From Mycobacterium sp. PS03-16 (GTDB taxonomy: Bacteria > Actinomycetota > Actinomycetes > Mycobacteriales > Mycobacteriaceae), in assembly GCF_004570325.1 (NCBI RefSeq), contig NZ_SPQO01000025.1:1-64000 (forward strand): 64,000 bases of DNA, in the 5' to 3' direction. The notes under the pieces were generated by a model. It was not told the DNA's origin. It worked only from the letters and a program-made list of their open reading frames with translations, and made no database searches. Of the stretch, positions 42,869-51,174 are shown piece by piece. Numbering within the stretch: position 1 is the first letter of the stretch; every line of letters starts with the position of its first letter. The translations under genes and the position numbers were made by a program.

Positions 42869-43231
42869 TCAGCGGCACGACAGCACGCAGCTGGCGCAGC
42901 TGCCCGCGCAGCCGTCGGCCGCGGGTTCGGCGGCCTCGGTTCGGGCCTGACCCTGAGCCACCACCTTCGCGCTCTGCCAGCATCCGGCGCCGACGGTGGC
43001 GACGGCGCCGACCGCGCAGGCGATCACCGCGAGGACCGCGGTCGACCGGGGCGCCGACAGCGCGACCACCCCGCCGGCGGCCAGCATGACCGCGGCCGCC
43101 AACTGGGTGGGGGCCACCGCGCGCAACACCTGGCGCAGCGGATCAGCGGAGCGCGGCCGCGTCAGCAGCCACAACCCGCCGACGCCGACCGCGACGGCGG
43201 CACACAGGCACAGCACCGCAGCGACAACCAT
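42869..43231 (-). CDS. Small membrane protein with Cys-rich tail (Rv0039c-like)
   Basis: A 120-residue protein with three hydrophobic helices (VVAAVLCLCAAVAVGVGGLWLL, LAAAVMLAAGGVVAL, AVLAVIACAVGAVATVGAGC) and a short cytosolic or exposed tail with CAGSCASCVLSC, a four-Cys cluster of the C-x3-C-x2-C-x3-C type. It resembles Rv0039c in size and place. The Cys cluster could bind zinc or an iron-sulfur centre, or be lipidated; nothing decides. The ATG at 43231 gives a length close to the M. tuberculosis protein. Confidence 0.7.
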   Translation of the reverse strand: MVVAAVLCLCAAVAVGVGGLWLLTRPRSADPLRQVLRAVAPTQLAAAVMLAAGGVVALSAPRSTAVLAVIACAVGAVATVGAGCWQSAKVVAQGQARTEAAEPAADGCAGSCASCVLSCR

Positions 43232-43315
43232 GGGATGCAAGGATACGAGCCGCGCGCGGTGGACCAAAGCTGGGGCGCCCCCCGGGCGCCAGGCATCGCC
43301 CGGGGGACGTCGTCA

Positions 43316-44212
43316 TCAGGGCAGCCCGAGTGGCTGCGGCAGCGGCGCGAGGTTCGGCATCGGCGGTACCCCGGGCAGCGGAGCCGGGGGCGGCGGTGGC
43401 GGCACCGGCGCCTGCGCGGTGGGTGACTTCACCTTGAAGCCGGTGACGATCGCGTCGGTGGCGTTGGCGGCCGCGACGGCCTGGTCGACGGTCGTGGTCA
43501 CCGCCAGCGACACCAGGTAGCGGTCGGCGCCGGACTGGGCGATGAGGTGCCGGCGGGAGGTGTTCAGCGTCAGCTGGTTCTCCCGGAAGGTGCCTTCGAT
43601 CAGCGAGGACGGCATACCGTCGTAGGGAGCCAGCGACGCGTCGGTGGACCGCCACGCCGGCAGCATCTGACTGTCGATGAAGCCGTGGCTGATGGCTTCG
43701 TCAGGGTTGAAGTCGCCGAGCAGTTTGTACACCTTGAGCTGCGCGTTGGACGAGTAGAGCCCGTCGCCGCCGACCCGGTCGGCGATCACCGCGAACGCCT
43801 CGGGCACGTTCGGGTCGGGGATGTAGGCCCAGCCGGGCGGCATCGGGAGCGTGATGTTGAGCGCCTTGAAATCGCGTGCCGCCTGCGGTTGCATCGCCAC
43901 GTTCTTCGCCGCGAAGAACTCGGCCAGCGTGCCCGACGACGCGGGCAGGATGCTGGGGGCGGGTGGCGCGGTCACCGCGGCGGCGGCCGGGGTGGCCACC
44001 GCGCCGGGGGTGAGCGCACCGGTGCTACCCGGGACGACGGCCGACTCCGGGACGGCGGCCACCGACTGGGTCACCGGGTTGGGTACCGGCACCGGCGGTT
44101 GCGGGAACGCGGGCTGGGCAACGGCGGTCGCACTCGACAGGCCCATCACACCGGCCGTCCCCGCGGCCACCATCAGTGCCAGAACCCGCCGGCGGCGGGC
44201 GATCTCGATCAT
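43316..44212 (-). CDS. mtc28: Secreted proline-rich antigen Mtc28 family (LpqN/LpqT domain)
   Basis: A 298-residue secreted protein. A signal peptide (RRRRVLALMVAAGTAGVMGLSSATAVAQ) is followed by a Pro/Ala/Val-rich segment (33-90), a globular LpqN/LpqT-type domain (about 95-255, with MPPGWAYIPDPNVPEAFAVIAD and DGMPSSLIEGTF) and a Pro-rich end. M. tuberculosis Mtc28 (Rv0040c) has this architecture and the same place next to leuS. LpqN-domain proteins bind trehalose-mycolate transport partners in mycobacteria, so an envelope role is likely. It is divergent from leuS. Confidence 0.9.
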   Translation of the reverse strand: MIEIARRRRVLALMVAAGTAGVMGLSSATAVAQPAFPQPPVPVPNPVTQSVAAVPESAVVPGSTGALTPGAVATPAAAAVTAPPAPSILPASSGTLAEFFAAKNVAMQPQAARDFKALNITLPMPPGWAYIPDPNVPEAFAVIADRVGGDGLYSSNAQLKVYKLLGDFNPDEAISHGFIDSQMLPAWRSTDASLAPYDGMPSSLIEGTFRENQLTLNTSRRHLIAQSGADRYLVSLAVTTTVDQAVAAANATDAIVTGFKVKSPTAQAPVPPPPPPAPLPGVPPMPNLAPLPQPLGLP

Positions 44213-44406
44213 CGACGCCTTCCTTCTCGAATGCTCGAGGGGCGGGTCGCCCTCGAGTCACGCGCCGAACGTATCCGGGGCGGGCGGTTAGCCACCAGCG
44301 CCGGAACCGACTTGGGACCAACCTCTGACGTCCCCGCGACGGAACCGATACCAAGACGTGTCCGGCGGCGGGGTGACATGGGCCCCGAGCTGTGCGTAGG
44401 GCCTCC

Positions 44407-44412
44407 TTATAC
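44407..44412 (+). promoter_or_regulatory. Candidate leuS -10 element; possibly leaderless transcript
   Basis: TTATAC lies 9 bases before the GTG of leuS. If used as a -10, transcription would start within 2-4 bases of the initiation codon, giving a leaderless mRNA, which is common in mycobacteria. No -35 is clear. The 209-base gap contains no T-box leader that I can see. Confidence 0.3.
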
Positions 44413-44421
44413 CCTGGTGAG

Positions 44422-47286
44422 GTGACCGAATCCCCGACCACGCAGCCCGACCGGGCCGCCGAGGCCGACGCCCCGCAGCACCGCTACACCGCGGAACTCG
44501 CCGGGCGGATCGAGCACGCCTGGCAGCAGACCTGGGCCGCCGACGGCACGTTCAACGTGCCCAATCCGGTCGGCGAGCTGGCGCCGGCGGACGGCGCGGT
44601 GCCCGCGGACAAGATGTTCGTCCAGGACATGTTCCCCTACCCGTCGGGGGAGGGACTGCACGTCGGGCACCCGCTCGGGTACATCGCCACCGACGTCTAC
44701 GCCCGCTACTACCGGATGACGGGCCGGAACGTCCTGCACGCGTTGGGTTTCGACGCCTTCGGTCTGCCCGCCGAGCAATACGCGATCCAGACCGGCACGC
44801 ATCCGCGCACCAGGACCGAGGCCAACATCGTCAACTTCCGCCGCCAGCTCGGGCGGCTGGGGCTGGGACACGACGCGCGGCGCAGTTTCTCCACCACCGA
44901 TGTCGACTTCTACAAGTGGACGCAGTGGATCTTCCTGCAGATCTACAACGCCTGGTTCGACCGGGACGCCAATCGGGCCCGGCCGATCAGCGAACTGGTC
45001 GCCGAGTTCGAGGCAGGCACCCGCTCCCTCGACGACGGCAGGCAGTGGTCGCAGCTGTCGGCCGGCGAACGCGCCGATGTCATCGACGGTCACCGGCTGG
45101 TCTACCGCGCGGACTCGGTGGTCAACTGGTGCCCGGGTCTGGGCACGGTGCTGGCCAACGAGGAGGTCACCGCCGACGGGCGCAGTGATCGCGGCAACTT
45201 CCCGGTGTTCCGGAAACGGTTGCAGCAGTGGATGATGCGTATCACGGCCTACTCCGACCGGCTGCTCGAGGACCTCGACGTGCTGGACTGGCCGGACAAG
45301 GTCAAGTCCATGCAGCGCAACTGGATCGGCCGTTCCACCGGCGCGAGCGTGTTGTTCGGGACGGCCGCCGGGGACATCGAGGTGTTCACCACCCGGCCCG
45401 ACACGCTGTTCGGCGCCACCTACATGGTGCTGGCGCCCGAGCATCCGCTGGTCGACGCGTTGACCGCGGCGCAGTGGCCCGAGGGCACCGATGCGCGGTG
45501 GACGTTCGGTGCGGCGACCCCTGCCGAGGCGGTCACCGCGTACCGCGCCTCGATCGCCGCCAAGTCGGACCTCGAACGCCAGGAGAACAAGACCAAGACC
45601 GGTGTCTTCCTCGGCGCGCATGCGACGAACCCGGTGAACGGCCAGGGCATTCCGGTGTTCATCGCCGACTACGTGCTGATCGGCTACGGCACCGGCGCGA
45701 TCATGGCGGTGCCCGGACACGATCAGCGCGACTGGGAGTTCGCCGGTGAGTTCGGGCTGCCGGTCGTGGAGGTGATCGCCGGCGGCGACGTCGCGGAGGC
45801 GGCCTACGCCGGGGACGGCCCGCTGGTGAACTCCGGTTTCCTCGACGGCCTGGATGTCGCCGCCGCGAAGGAGGCCATCACCGAGCGGCTGGTGACCGAC
45901 GGCCGGGGCCGGGCCCGCGTCGAGTACAAGCTGCGTGACTGGCTGTTCGCCCGGCAGCGCTACTGGGGTGAGCCGTTCCCGATCGTGTACGACGCCGACG
46001 GTAGGCCACACCCGCTGCCCGAGTCGGCGCTGCCGGTGGAATTGCCTGACGTGCCGGACTATTCGCCGGTCCTGTTCGATCCGGACGACGCGGACAGCGA
46101 GCCGAACCCACCGCTGAACAAGGCGACCGACTGGGTGCACGTCGAGCTGGATCTCGGCGACGGTCTGCAGTCCTACACCCGCGACACCAACGTGATGCCG
46201 CAGTGGGCGGGTAGCTCCTGGTATGAGCTGCGCTACACCGATCCGCACAACAAGGAGGCGTTGTGCGCCAAAGAGAACGAGGCGTACTGGATGGGTCCGC
46301 GCCCGGCCGAGCACGGCCAGGACGATCCGGGTGGCGTGGACCTCTACGTCGGCGGTGTCGAGCACGCGGTGCTGCACCTGCTGTACTCGCGGTTCTGGCA
46401 CAAGGTGCTCTACGACCTCGGCCACGTCAGTTCCCGTGAGCCGTACCGGCGTCTGGTCAACCAGGGGTACATCCAGGCGTTCGCCTACACCGACGCGCGC
46501 GGGAGCTATGTGCCCGCCGCGGAAGTCGTTGAGCGCGAGGGCAAGTTCTACTGGCCCGGGCCCGACGGCGAGGTGGAGGTCAACCAGGAGTTCGGCAAGA
46601 TCGGCAAGAGCCTGAAGAACTCGGTGTCGCCCGACGAGATCTGCGACAACTACGGCGCCGACACGCTGCGGGTGTACGAGATGTCGATGGGTCCGCTCGA
46701 GGCGTCGCGGCCCTGGGCCACCAAGGACGTCGTCGGCGCGCACCGGTTCCTGCAGCGGGTGTGGCGGCTGGTGGTCGACGAGCAGACCGGCGCGGTGCGG
46801 CTGAACAACCACGAGGCGCTCGAGACCGAGACGCTGCGGGTGTTGCACCGGACCATCGCGGGCGTGGCGGAAGACTATGCGGCGCTGCGCAACAATACCG
46901 CGGCCGCCAAGCTGATCGAGTACACCAACCACCTCACCAAGGAGGGCGTGACCGCCCGCGCGGCGGTCGAGCCGCTGGTGCTGATGCTCGCACCGCTGGC
47001 GCCGCACCTGGCCGAGGAGCTATGGCGGCGGCTGGGACACGAGACGTCGCTGGCGCACGGACCGTTCCCGGTGGCCGACCCGCAGTACCTGGTGACCGAC
47101 ACCGTCGAGTACCCGGTGCAGGTCAACGGCAAGGTGCGCAGCCGCATCACGGTCGCGGCGGACGCTGCCAAGGACACGCTCGAGTCGGCCGCCCTGGCCG
47201 ACGAGAAGGTGCAGGCGTTTCTGGCCGGCACGGCGCCGCGCAAGGTCATCGTGGTGCCCGGCAAGCTGGTCAACCTGGTCGTCTAG
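44422..47286 (+). CDS. leuS: Leucyl-tRNA synthetase
   Basis: A 954-residue class-Ia synthetase that charges tRNA-Leu. The HIGH-type motif is HVGH (80-83) in GEGLHVGHPLGY, the KMSKS-type motif is KIGKS (726-730), and the CP1 editing domain contains TTRPDTLFGATYMVLAPEH and the GTGAIMAVPGHDQRDW block with the conserved Asp. The anticodon-binding and C-terminal domains are complete. The GTG at 44422 gives MTESPT as in M. tuberculosis; an upstream frame to 44392 has no ribosome site. Confidence 0.97.
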   Translation: MTESPTTQPDRAAEADAPQHRYTAELAGRIEHAWQQTWAADGTFNVPNPVGELAPADGAVPADKMFVQDMFPYPSGEGLHVGHPLGYIATDVYARYYRMTGRNVLHALGFDAFGLPAEQYAIQTGTHPRTRTEANIVNFRRQLGRLGLGHDARRSFSTTDVDFYKWTQWIFLQIYNAWFDRDANRARPISELVAEFEAGTRSLDDGRQWSQLSAGERADVIDGHRLVYRADSVVNWCPGLGTVLANEEVTADGRSDRGNFPVFRKRLQQWMMRITAYSDRLLEDLDVLDWPDKVKSMQRNWIGRSTGASVLFGTAAGDIEVFTTRPDTLFGATYMVLAPEHPLVDALTAAQWPEGTDARWTFGAATPAEAVTAYRASIAAKSDLERQENKTKTGVFLGAHATNPVNGQGIPVFIADYVLIGYGTGAIMAVPGHDQRDWEFAGEFGLPVVEVIAGGDVAEAAYAGDGPLVNSGFLDGLDVAAAKEAITERLVTDGRGRARVEYKLRDWLFARQRYWGEPFPIVYDADGRPHPLPESALPVELPDVPDYSPVLFDPDDADSEPNPPLNKATDWVHVELDLGDGLQSYTRDTNVMPQWAGSSWYELRYTDPHNKEALCAKENEAYWMGPRPAEHGQDDPGGVDLYVGGVEHAVLHLLYSRFWHKVLYDLGHVSSREPYRRLVNQGYIQAFAYTDARGSYVPAAEVVEREGKFYWPGPDGEVEVNQEFGKIGKSLKNSVSPDEICDNYGADTLRVYEMSMGPLEASRPWATKDVVGAHRFLQRVWRLVVDEQTGAVRLNNHEALETETLRVLHRTIAGVAEDYAALRNNTAAAKLIEYTNHLTKEGVTARAAVEPLVLMLAPLAPHLAEELWRRLGHETSLAHGPFPVADPQYLVTDTVEYPVQVNGKVRSRITVAADAAKDTLESAALADEKVQAFLAGTAPRKVIVVPGKLVNLVV

Positions 47287-47294
47287 TGGCGAAG

Positions 47295-47861
47295 TCACCG
47301 CTCGGCGGCGGTGACGATGTTGACGCTGCCGAACGCGCCGTTGACGTCGACCACCACCTCGGGTCCGCTTGCCCGGCAGGCTGACTCGCAGTTCGTCGAG
47401 CCGAACAGCACGGCGCCCTCGGTGCGCACCCGCACGCCGTCGGGCACCACCACCTCGGTCGAGCCGAACAGCATGCCCACCTCGACGCGATCGGAACCGG
47501 GGGACACCGTGACGGTGCGATTGCCGAACACCGAGACACCGTCGTCGGCGCCCAGCACCTGGCTGCCCAGGTACAGCCCGCCGATCAGCAGCACCGTGCC
47601 GACCGTGCCGCCGAGGTGCCGGCTCCACGGTCTGCGCTCCTCGTCCGGGACGGTCGCCACATCGGCCGCGGGCCGCAGCGCCGGGAGGTCGCGGGTCAGC
47701 GTGTCGAGGTCGGCCCGGGTGCGCGCCTGCCAACACAACGCGGTCCGCTCGTCGTACTCGGCGAGCGTCAGCACGCCGTCGTCGAGCGCCTGACGCAGGT
47801 GCGCGTCGGTGGCCGCCCGCTCACGATCACCGATGCGGATCTCAGGCGCGGAGTCGTCCAC
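47295..47861 (-). CDS. DUF1707 and LiaF-like C-terminal domain protein
   Basis: A 188-residue protein. The N-terminal DUF1707 domain reads IRIGDRERAATDAHLRQALDDGVLTLAEYDERTALCWQARTRADL; one helix follows (GTVGTVLLIGGLYLG), then a beta-repeat domain like the cell-wall-active antibiotic response region of LiaF (FGNRTVTV, MLFGSTEVVVPDGV, VLFGSTNCE, GAFGSVNIV). Such proteins are probable membrane sensors or modulators of envelope stress. It starts 3 bases after the SDR gene and shares its transcript; it ends 8 bases from convergent leuS. Confidence 0.8.
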   Translation of the reverse strand: MDDSAPEIRIGDRERAATDAHLRQALDDGVLTLAEYDERTALCWQARTRADLDTLTRDLPALRPAADVATVPDEERRPWSRHLGGTVGTVLLIGGLYLGSQVLGADDGVSVFGNRTVTVSPGSDRVEVGMLFGSTEVVVPDGVRVRTEGAVLFGSTNCESACRASGPEVVVDVNGAFGSVNIVTAAER

Positions 47862-47864
47862 CGG

Positions 47865-48530
47865 TCACCTCGGCCGGACGACGACTTCGTGCACGTGCGC
47901 GTCCGCGGGTGCGTGGACCGCGTCGGCGGTCACCTTCGCGACGGTCTCGACACTCAGGAAGTTCGCCGGGTCGTAGTCGCGCCCCTCGTAGGCGACGAGG
48001 TCCTGCTGCATCTCGGTCGCGATCCGGCCGGGATGCACAGAGGTGACCCGCAGGCCCGGCTCGTCGTTGCGCAGCGAGTCGGCGAAGCCGCGCAGCGCGA
48101 ACTTGCTCGCCGAGTACGACGCCAGTCCGGGGGAGGCCTTGATGCCGGAGCCGGAGTTGATGAACACCACCTGACCACCGGCCGCGCGCAGTGCGGGCAG
48201 CAGCGCCAGGGTGAGGGCGACGGCGCCGATCACGTTGACGTTCATGGTCGCTCGCCACTCCTCGACGCTGGATTCGGCGACCCGGCCGGGGTACGCGACG
48301 CCGGCGTTGTGCACGAGCACGTCGAGTTCGACGATCGGCTCGACGGCGGCCGGGATCGCGTCGGGGTCGTCGAAGTCGATCTCCCAGGTGGTGGCGCCCA
48401 GCCGCTGCGCGACCTCGTCGAGTGCGGCCGACGGGCGGCCGGCGAGGAACACCGTGTGGGTGGGCGCCAGGGCGGTGGCGATGGCGGCGCCGAGCCCACG
48501 GCTGGCCCCGGTGATCATCGCGGTCGGCAT
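47865..48530 (-). CDS. Short-chain dehydrogenase/reductase
   Basis: A 221-residue SDR with the cofactor loop TGASRGLGAAIA, the NAG motif VLVHNAGVAYPG and the catalytic Ser-Tyr-x3-Lys as FINSGSG and YSASK. The FLAGR after beta-2 suggests NADP. The C-terminal half ends early relative to 250-residue SDRs. The ATG at 48530 gives MPTAMITGASRG; a GTG at 48539 is possible. It is divergent from the glucosylglycerate hydrolase gene, 45 bases away; substrate unknown. Confidence 0.85.
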   Translation of the reverse strand: MPTAMITGASRGLGAAIATALAPTHTVFLAGRPSAALDEVAQRLGATTWEIDFDDPDAIPAAVEPIVELDVLVHNAGVAYPGRVAESSVEEWRATMNVNVIGAVALTLALLPALRAAGGQVVFINSGSGIKASPGLASYSASKFALRGFADSLRNDEPGLRVTSVHPGRIATEMQQDLVAYEGRDYDPANFLSVETVAKVTADAVHAPADAHVHEVVVRPR

Positions 48531-48575
48531 GCCCGTCACCCTACCGACCTGCGCGCGGCGCGCGGAGGTCGCATG

Positions 48576-49925
48576 ATGGACCTGATGCCCGTCGATCCCA
48601 GCTTCGCGCCCACGCAGCTCGCGGCCCGCGCCGCCTATCTGCTGCGGGGTAACGATCTGGGCACCATGACCACCGCGGCGCCGCTGCTCTACCCGCACAT
48701 GTGGAGCTGGGACGCGGCGTTCGTGGCGATCGGGCTGGCGCCGCTGAGCGTCGAACGCGCGGTCGTGGAACTCGACACGCTGCTGTCGGCGCAGTGGCGC
48801 AACGGCATGATCCCGCACATCGTGTTCGCCAACGGGGTCGACGGATACTTTCCCGGCCCGGCGCGCTGGGCCTGTTCCGCGCTGGCCGAACAGGCGCCCC
48901 GGACCCGGCACACGTCGGGCATCACGCAGCCGCCGGTGCACGCGATCGCGGTGCAGCGCATCCTCGACCACGCCCGCACCCGGGGCCGCTCGACGCGCGC
49001 GGTGGCCGAGGCGTTCCTGGACCGCCGCTGGGCGGATCTGGTGCGCTGGCACCGCTGGCTCGCCGAGAGCCGCGATCAACAGGGCCGCGGCCGGATCACG
49101 CTCTACCACGGGTGGGAGTCCGGAATGGACAACTCACCGCGCTGGGATGCCGCCTACGCCAACGTGATTCCCGGTGCGGTGCCCGAGTACCAGCGCGAGG
49201 ACAACGCGATCATCACCGACGCGAGCCAACGCCCGTCCGACCACGAGTACGACCGGTACCTGTGGCTGCTCGAGGAGATGAAGTCGGTCCGCTACGACGA
49301 CGACCTGCTGCCGAAGGTGATGAGCTTCGCGGTGGAGGACGTCTTCGTCTCGGCGGTCTTCTCGGTGGCCTGTCAGGTGCTCGCCGAGATCGGCGAGGAC
49401 TACAAGCGCCCGCACGCCGACGTGCGGGATCTGTACGGCTGGGCCGAGCGGTTCCGGGCCGGCGTCATCGAGACCACTGACCAACGCATCGGCGCGGCAA
49501 AGGATTTCGACGTTCGCGCGGACCGGTGGGTGGCCACCGAGACGGTGGCGCAGTTCGCGCCGCTGCTGTGCGGCGGCCTCTCCCACGACCGGGAGCGGGC
49601 GCTGCTGCGGCTGCTGGAGGGTCCGCGGTTCTGCGGTCACCCGGACCTCAAGTACGCCTGCATCCCGTCGACGTCGCCGGTGTCGCGGGACTTCCGGGCG
49701 CGCGAGTACTGGCGGGGGCCGGTGTGGCCGGTGCTGACGTGGTTGTTCGCCTGGTGCTTCGCCCGCCGCGGCTGGGCCGAACGCGCCCGGGTGCTGCGCC
49801 ACGAGGGGCTGCGCCAGGCCAGCGACGGCACCTTCGCCGAATACTACGAGCCGTTCACCGGGGAACCGCTGGGCAGCATGCAGCAGTCGTGGACCGCGGC
49901 TGCGGTGCTCGACTGGCTCGGCTGA
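48576..49925 (+). CDS. ggh: Glucosylglycerate hydrolase (GH63)
   Basis: A 449-residue (alpha/alpha)6-barrel glycosidase of family GH63. It is very similar, as I recall it, to the characterised M. hassiacum enzyme that hydrolyses glucosylglycerate to glucose and glycerate: MTTAAPLLYPHMWSWDAAF, GMDNSPRWD with the general acid Asp185 and AEYYEPFTGE with the base Glu422 (Asp182 and Glu419 there). Glucosylglycerate builds up in nitrogen-starved mycobacteria and is a precursor of methylglucose lipopolysaccharides; this enzyme mobilises it when nitrogen returns. The ATG at 48576 has GGAGG 7 bases upstream; ATGs at 48573 and 48585 are alternatives. It ends 3 bases from convergent marR. Confidence 0.93.
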   Translation: MDLMPVDPSFAPTQLAARAAYLLRGNDLGTMTTAAPLLYPHMWSWDAAFVAIGLAPLSVERAVVELDTLLSAQWRNGMIPHIVFANGVDGYFPGPARWACSALAEQAPRTRHTSGITQPPVHAIAVQRILDHARTRGRSTRAVAEAFLDRRWADLVRWHRWLAESRDQQGRGRITLYHGWESGMDNSPRWDAAYANVIPGAVPEYQREDNAIITDASQRPSDHEYDRYLWLLEEMKSVRYDDDLLPKVMSFAVEDVFVSAVFSVACQVLAEIGEDYKRPHADVRDLYGWAERFRAGVIETTDQRIGAAKDFDVRADRWVATETVAQFAPLLCGGLSHDRERALLRLLEGPRFCGHPDLKYACIPSTSPVSRDFRAREYWRGPVWPVLTWLFAWCFARRGWAERARVLRHEGLRQASDGTFAEYYEPFTGEPLGSMQQSWTAAAVLDWLG

Positions 49926-49928
49926 CGC

Positions 49929-50387
49929 CTAGTCCTCGTGCTGGTCGGCGAGCCGTTCGAGCGGCGCCAGCGCCTTGGCGAGCGTGTCGAGCTCCTCGTC
50001 GGTGAGCTTGGACAGCAGCGCGCCCAGGTGGGCGCGGCGGGTGGCCAGCGCTTCCCGGTGCTGCACCAGCCCCTCCGGCGTCACCTCCACCAGCACGGCC
50101 CGCAGATCCGAGGGGTCCCGCGAGCGCTTGACCAGCCCGAGCTTCTCGAGCCGCCGGATCGCGACGGTGGTGGTGGGTGTGCGGACCCGTTCATGGGCGG
50201 CGAGCTCGGTCATCCGCATCGGCCCGCTGTCCAGCAGCGTCAGCAGAATCGACAGCTGGGCGAGCGTCAGATCACCACCCTCGGTGCCCCGGTTGGCATC
50301 GCCCCGCCGCAGCACGGAGAACACTTTCGACAGAACCCGCTGCAGCTCCCCCGCGAGTTCAGCGACCTGTGTCTCGGTCTGCATCAT
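49929..50387 (-). CDS. MarR family transcriptional regulator
   Basis: A 152-residue winged-helix regulator. The DNA-binding region is LTLAQLSILLTLLDSGPMRMTELAAHERVRTPTTTVAIRRLEKLGLVKRSRDPSDLRAVLVEVT, with helical dimerisation ends. It starts with ATG-ATG at 50387, without a clear ribosome site, 55 bases downstream of the ABC ATPase gene on the same strand; it may be cotranscribed or have its own promoter. Ligand unknown. Confidence 0.9.
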   Translation of the reverse strand: MMQTETQVAELAGELQRVLSKVFSVLRRGDANRGTEGGDLTLAQLSILLTLLDSGPMRMTELAAHERVRTPTTTVAIRRLEKLGLVKRSRDPSDLRAVLVEVTPEGLVQHREALATRRAHLGALLSKLTDEELDTLAKALAPLERLADQHED

Positions 50388-50442
50388 AGTTCGCCAGTCT
50401 AACCTGTCGGAGCCTGTCAATATGCGAATGGACGTTAAATTC

Positions 50443-51174
50443 CTAGAGCACCTGGGACAGGAACCGCTGGAGACGGTCGGTTTCGGCCGCGTCGAACAGC
50501 CGCTGCGGCGGACCCGACTCGACGACCTGACCGTGGTCCATGAACACCACCGAGTCGGCGGTGGACCGGGCGAACCCCATCTCGTGGGTGACCACCACCA
50601 TCGTCATCCCCTCGCCGGCCAGCTCGGCCATCAGCGCGAGGATGCCCTTGACCAGTTCGGGGTCCAGCGCCGAGGTGGCCTCGTCGAAGAACATCAGCTG
50701 CGGCGCCATCGCCAGCGCCCGCGCGATCGCGACGCGCTGCTGTTGACCGCCCGACAGCGTGCCGGGCCGGACCTCGGCCTTGTGGCGCAGCCCGACCCTG
50801 TCGAGTTGCGCCAGCGCGAGTTCGCGCGCCTGCTCGGCGGGCATCCGCTTGAGTTTGCGCGGCGCCAGCGTGACGTTGTCGAGCACGCTGCGGTGCGGGA
50901 ACAGGTTGAACTGCTGGAACACCATGCCGATCCGCTGGCGCAGCGTGTCGGGGTTGTCGGTGAGCACCGACCGGCCGTCGAGCAGGATGTCGCCGCGGTC
51001 GGGTTCGTAGAGCCGGTTGAGCGTGCGCAGCAGCGTCGACTTGCCCGAGCCCGACGGACCGATCACCGCGGTGGTGGTTCCGGCGGGGACGTCGATGTCG
51101 ACGCCGCGCAGCACCTTGTTGGGCCCGAACGCCAGGTGCAGGTCGCGGCCGGTCAGCGATACCGGGTCGGCCAT
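50443..51174 (-). CDS. Polar amino acid ABC transporter ATP-binding protein
   Basis: A 243-residue ABC ATPase of the GlnQ/HisP type: Walker A IGPSGSGKST, Q-loop FQQFNLFPH, signature LSGGQQQRVAIARALA, Walker B LMFFDEATSALDPE and the H-loop VTHEM. Its ATG overlaps the stop of the permease fusion (TGATG), so the two make one unit. The FQQFNLFPH and DPELV motifs are typical of polar amino acid importers; the amino acid is not indicated. Confidence 0.95.
   Translation of the reverse strand: MADPVSLTGRDLHLAFGPNKVLRGVDIDVPAGTTTAVIGPSGSGKSTLLRTLNRLYEPDRGDILLDGRSVLTDNPDTLRQRIGMVFQQFNLFPHRSVLDNVTLAPRKLKRMPAEQARELALAQLDRVGLRHKAEVRPGTLSGGQQQRVAIARALAMAPQLMFFDEATSALDPELVKGILALMAELAGEGMTMVVVTHEMGFARSTADSVVFMDHGQVVESGPPQRLFDAAETDRLQRFLSQVL

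Noticed and set aside
44213..44421. T-box leader before leuS
   Set aside because: No specifier stem or T-box core motif is visible, and the proposed promoter is adjacent to the start codon.
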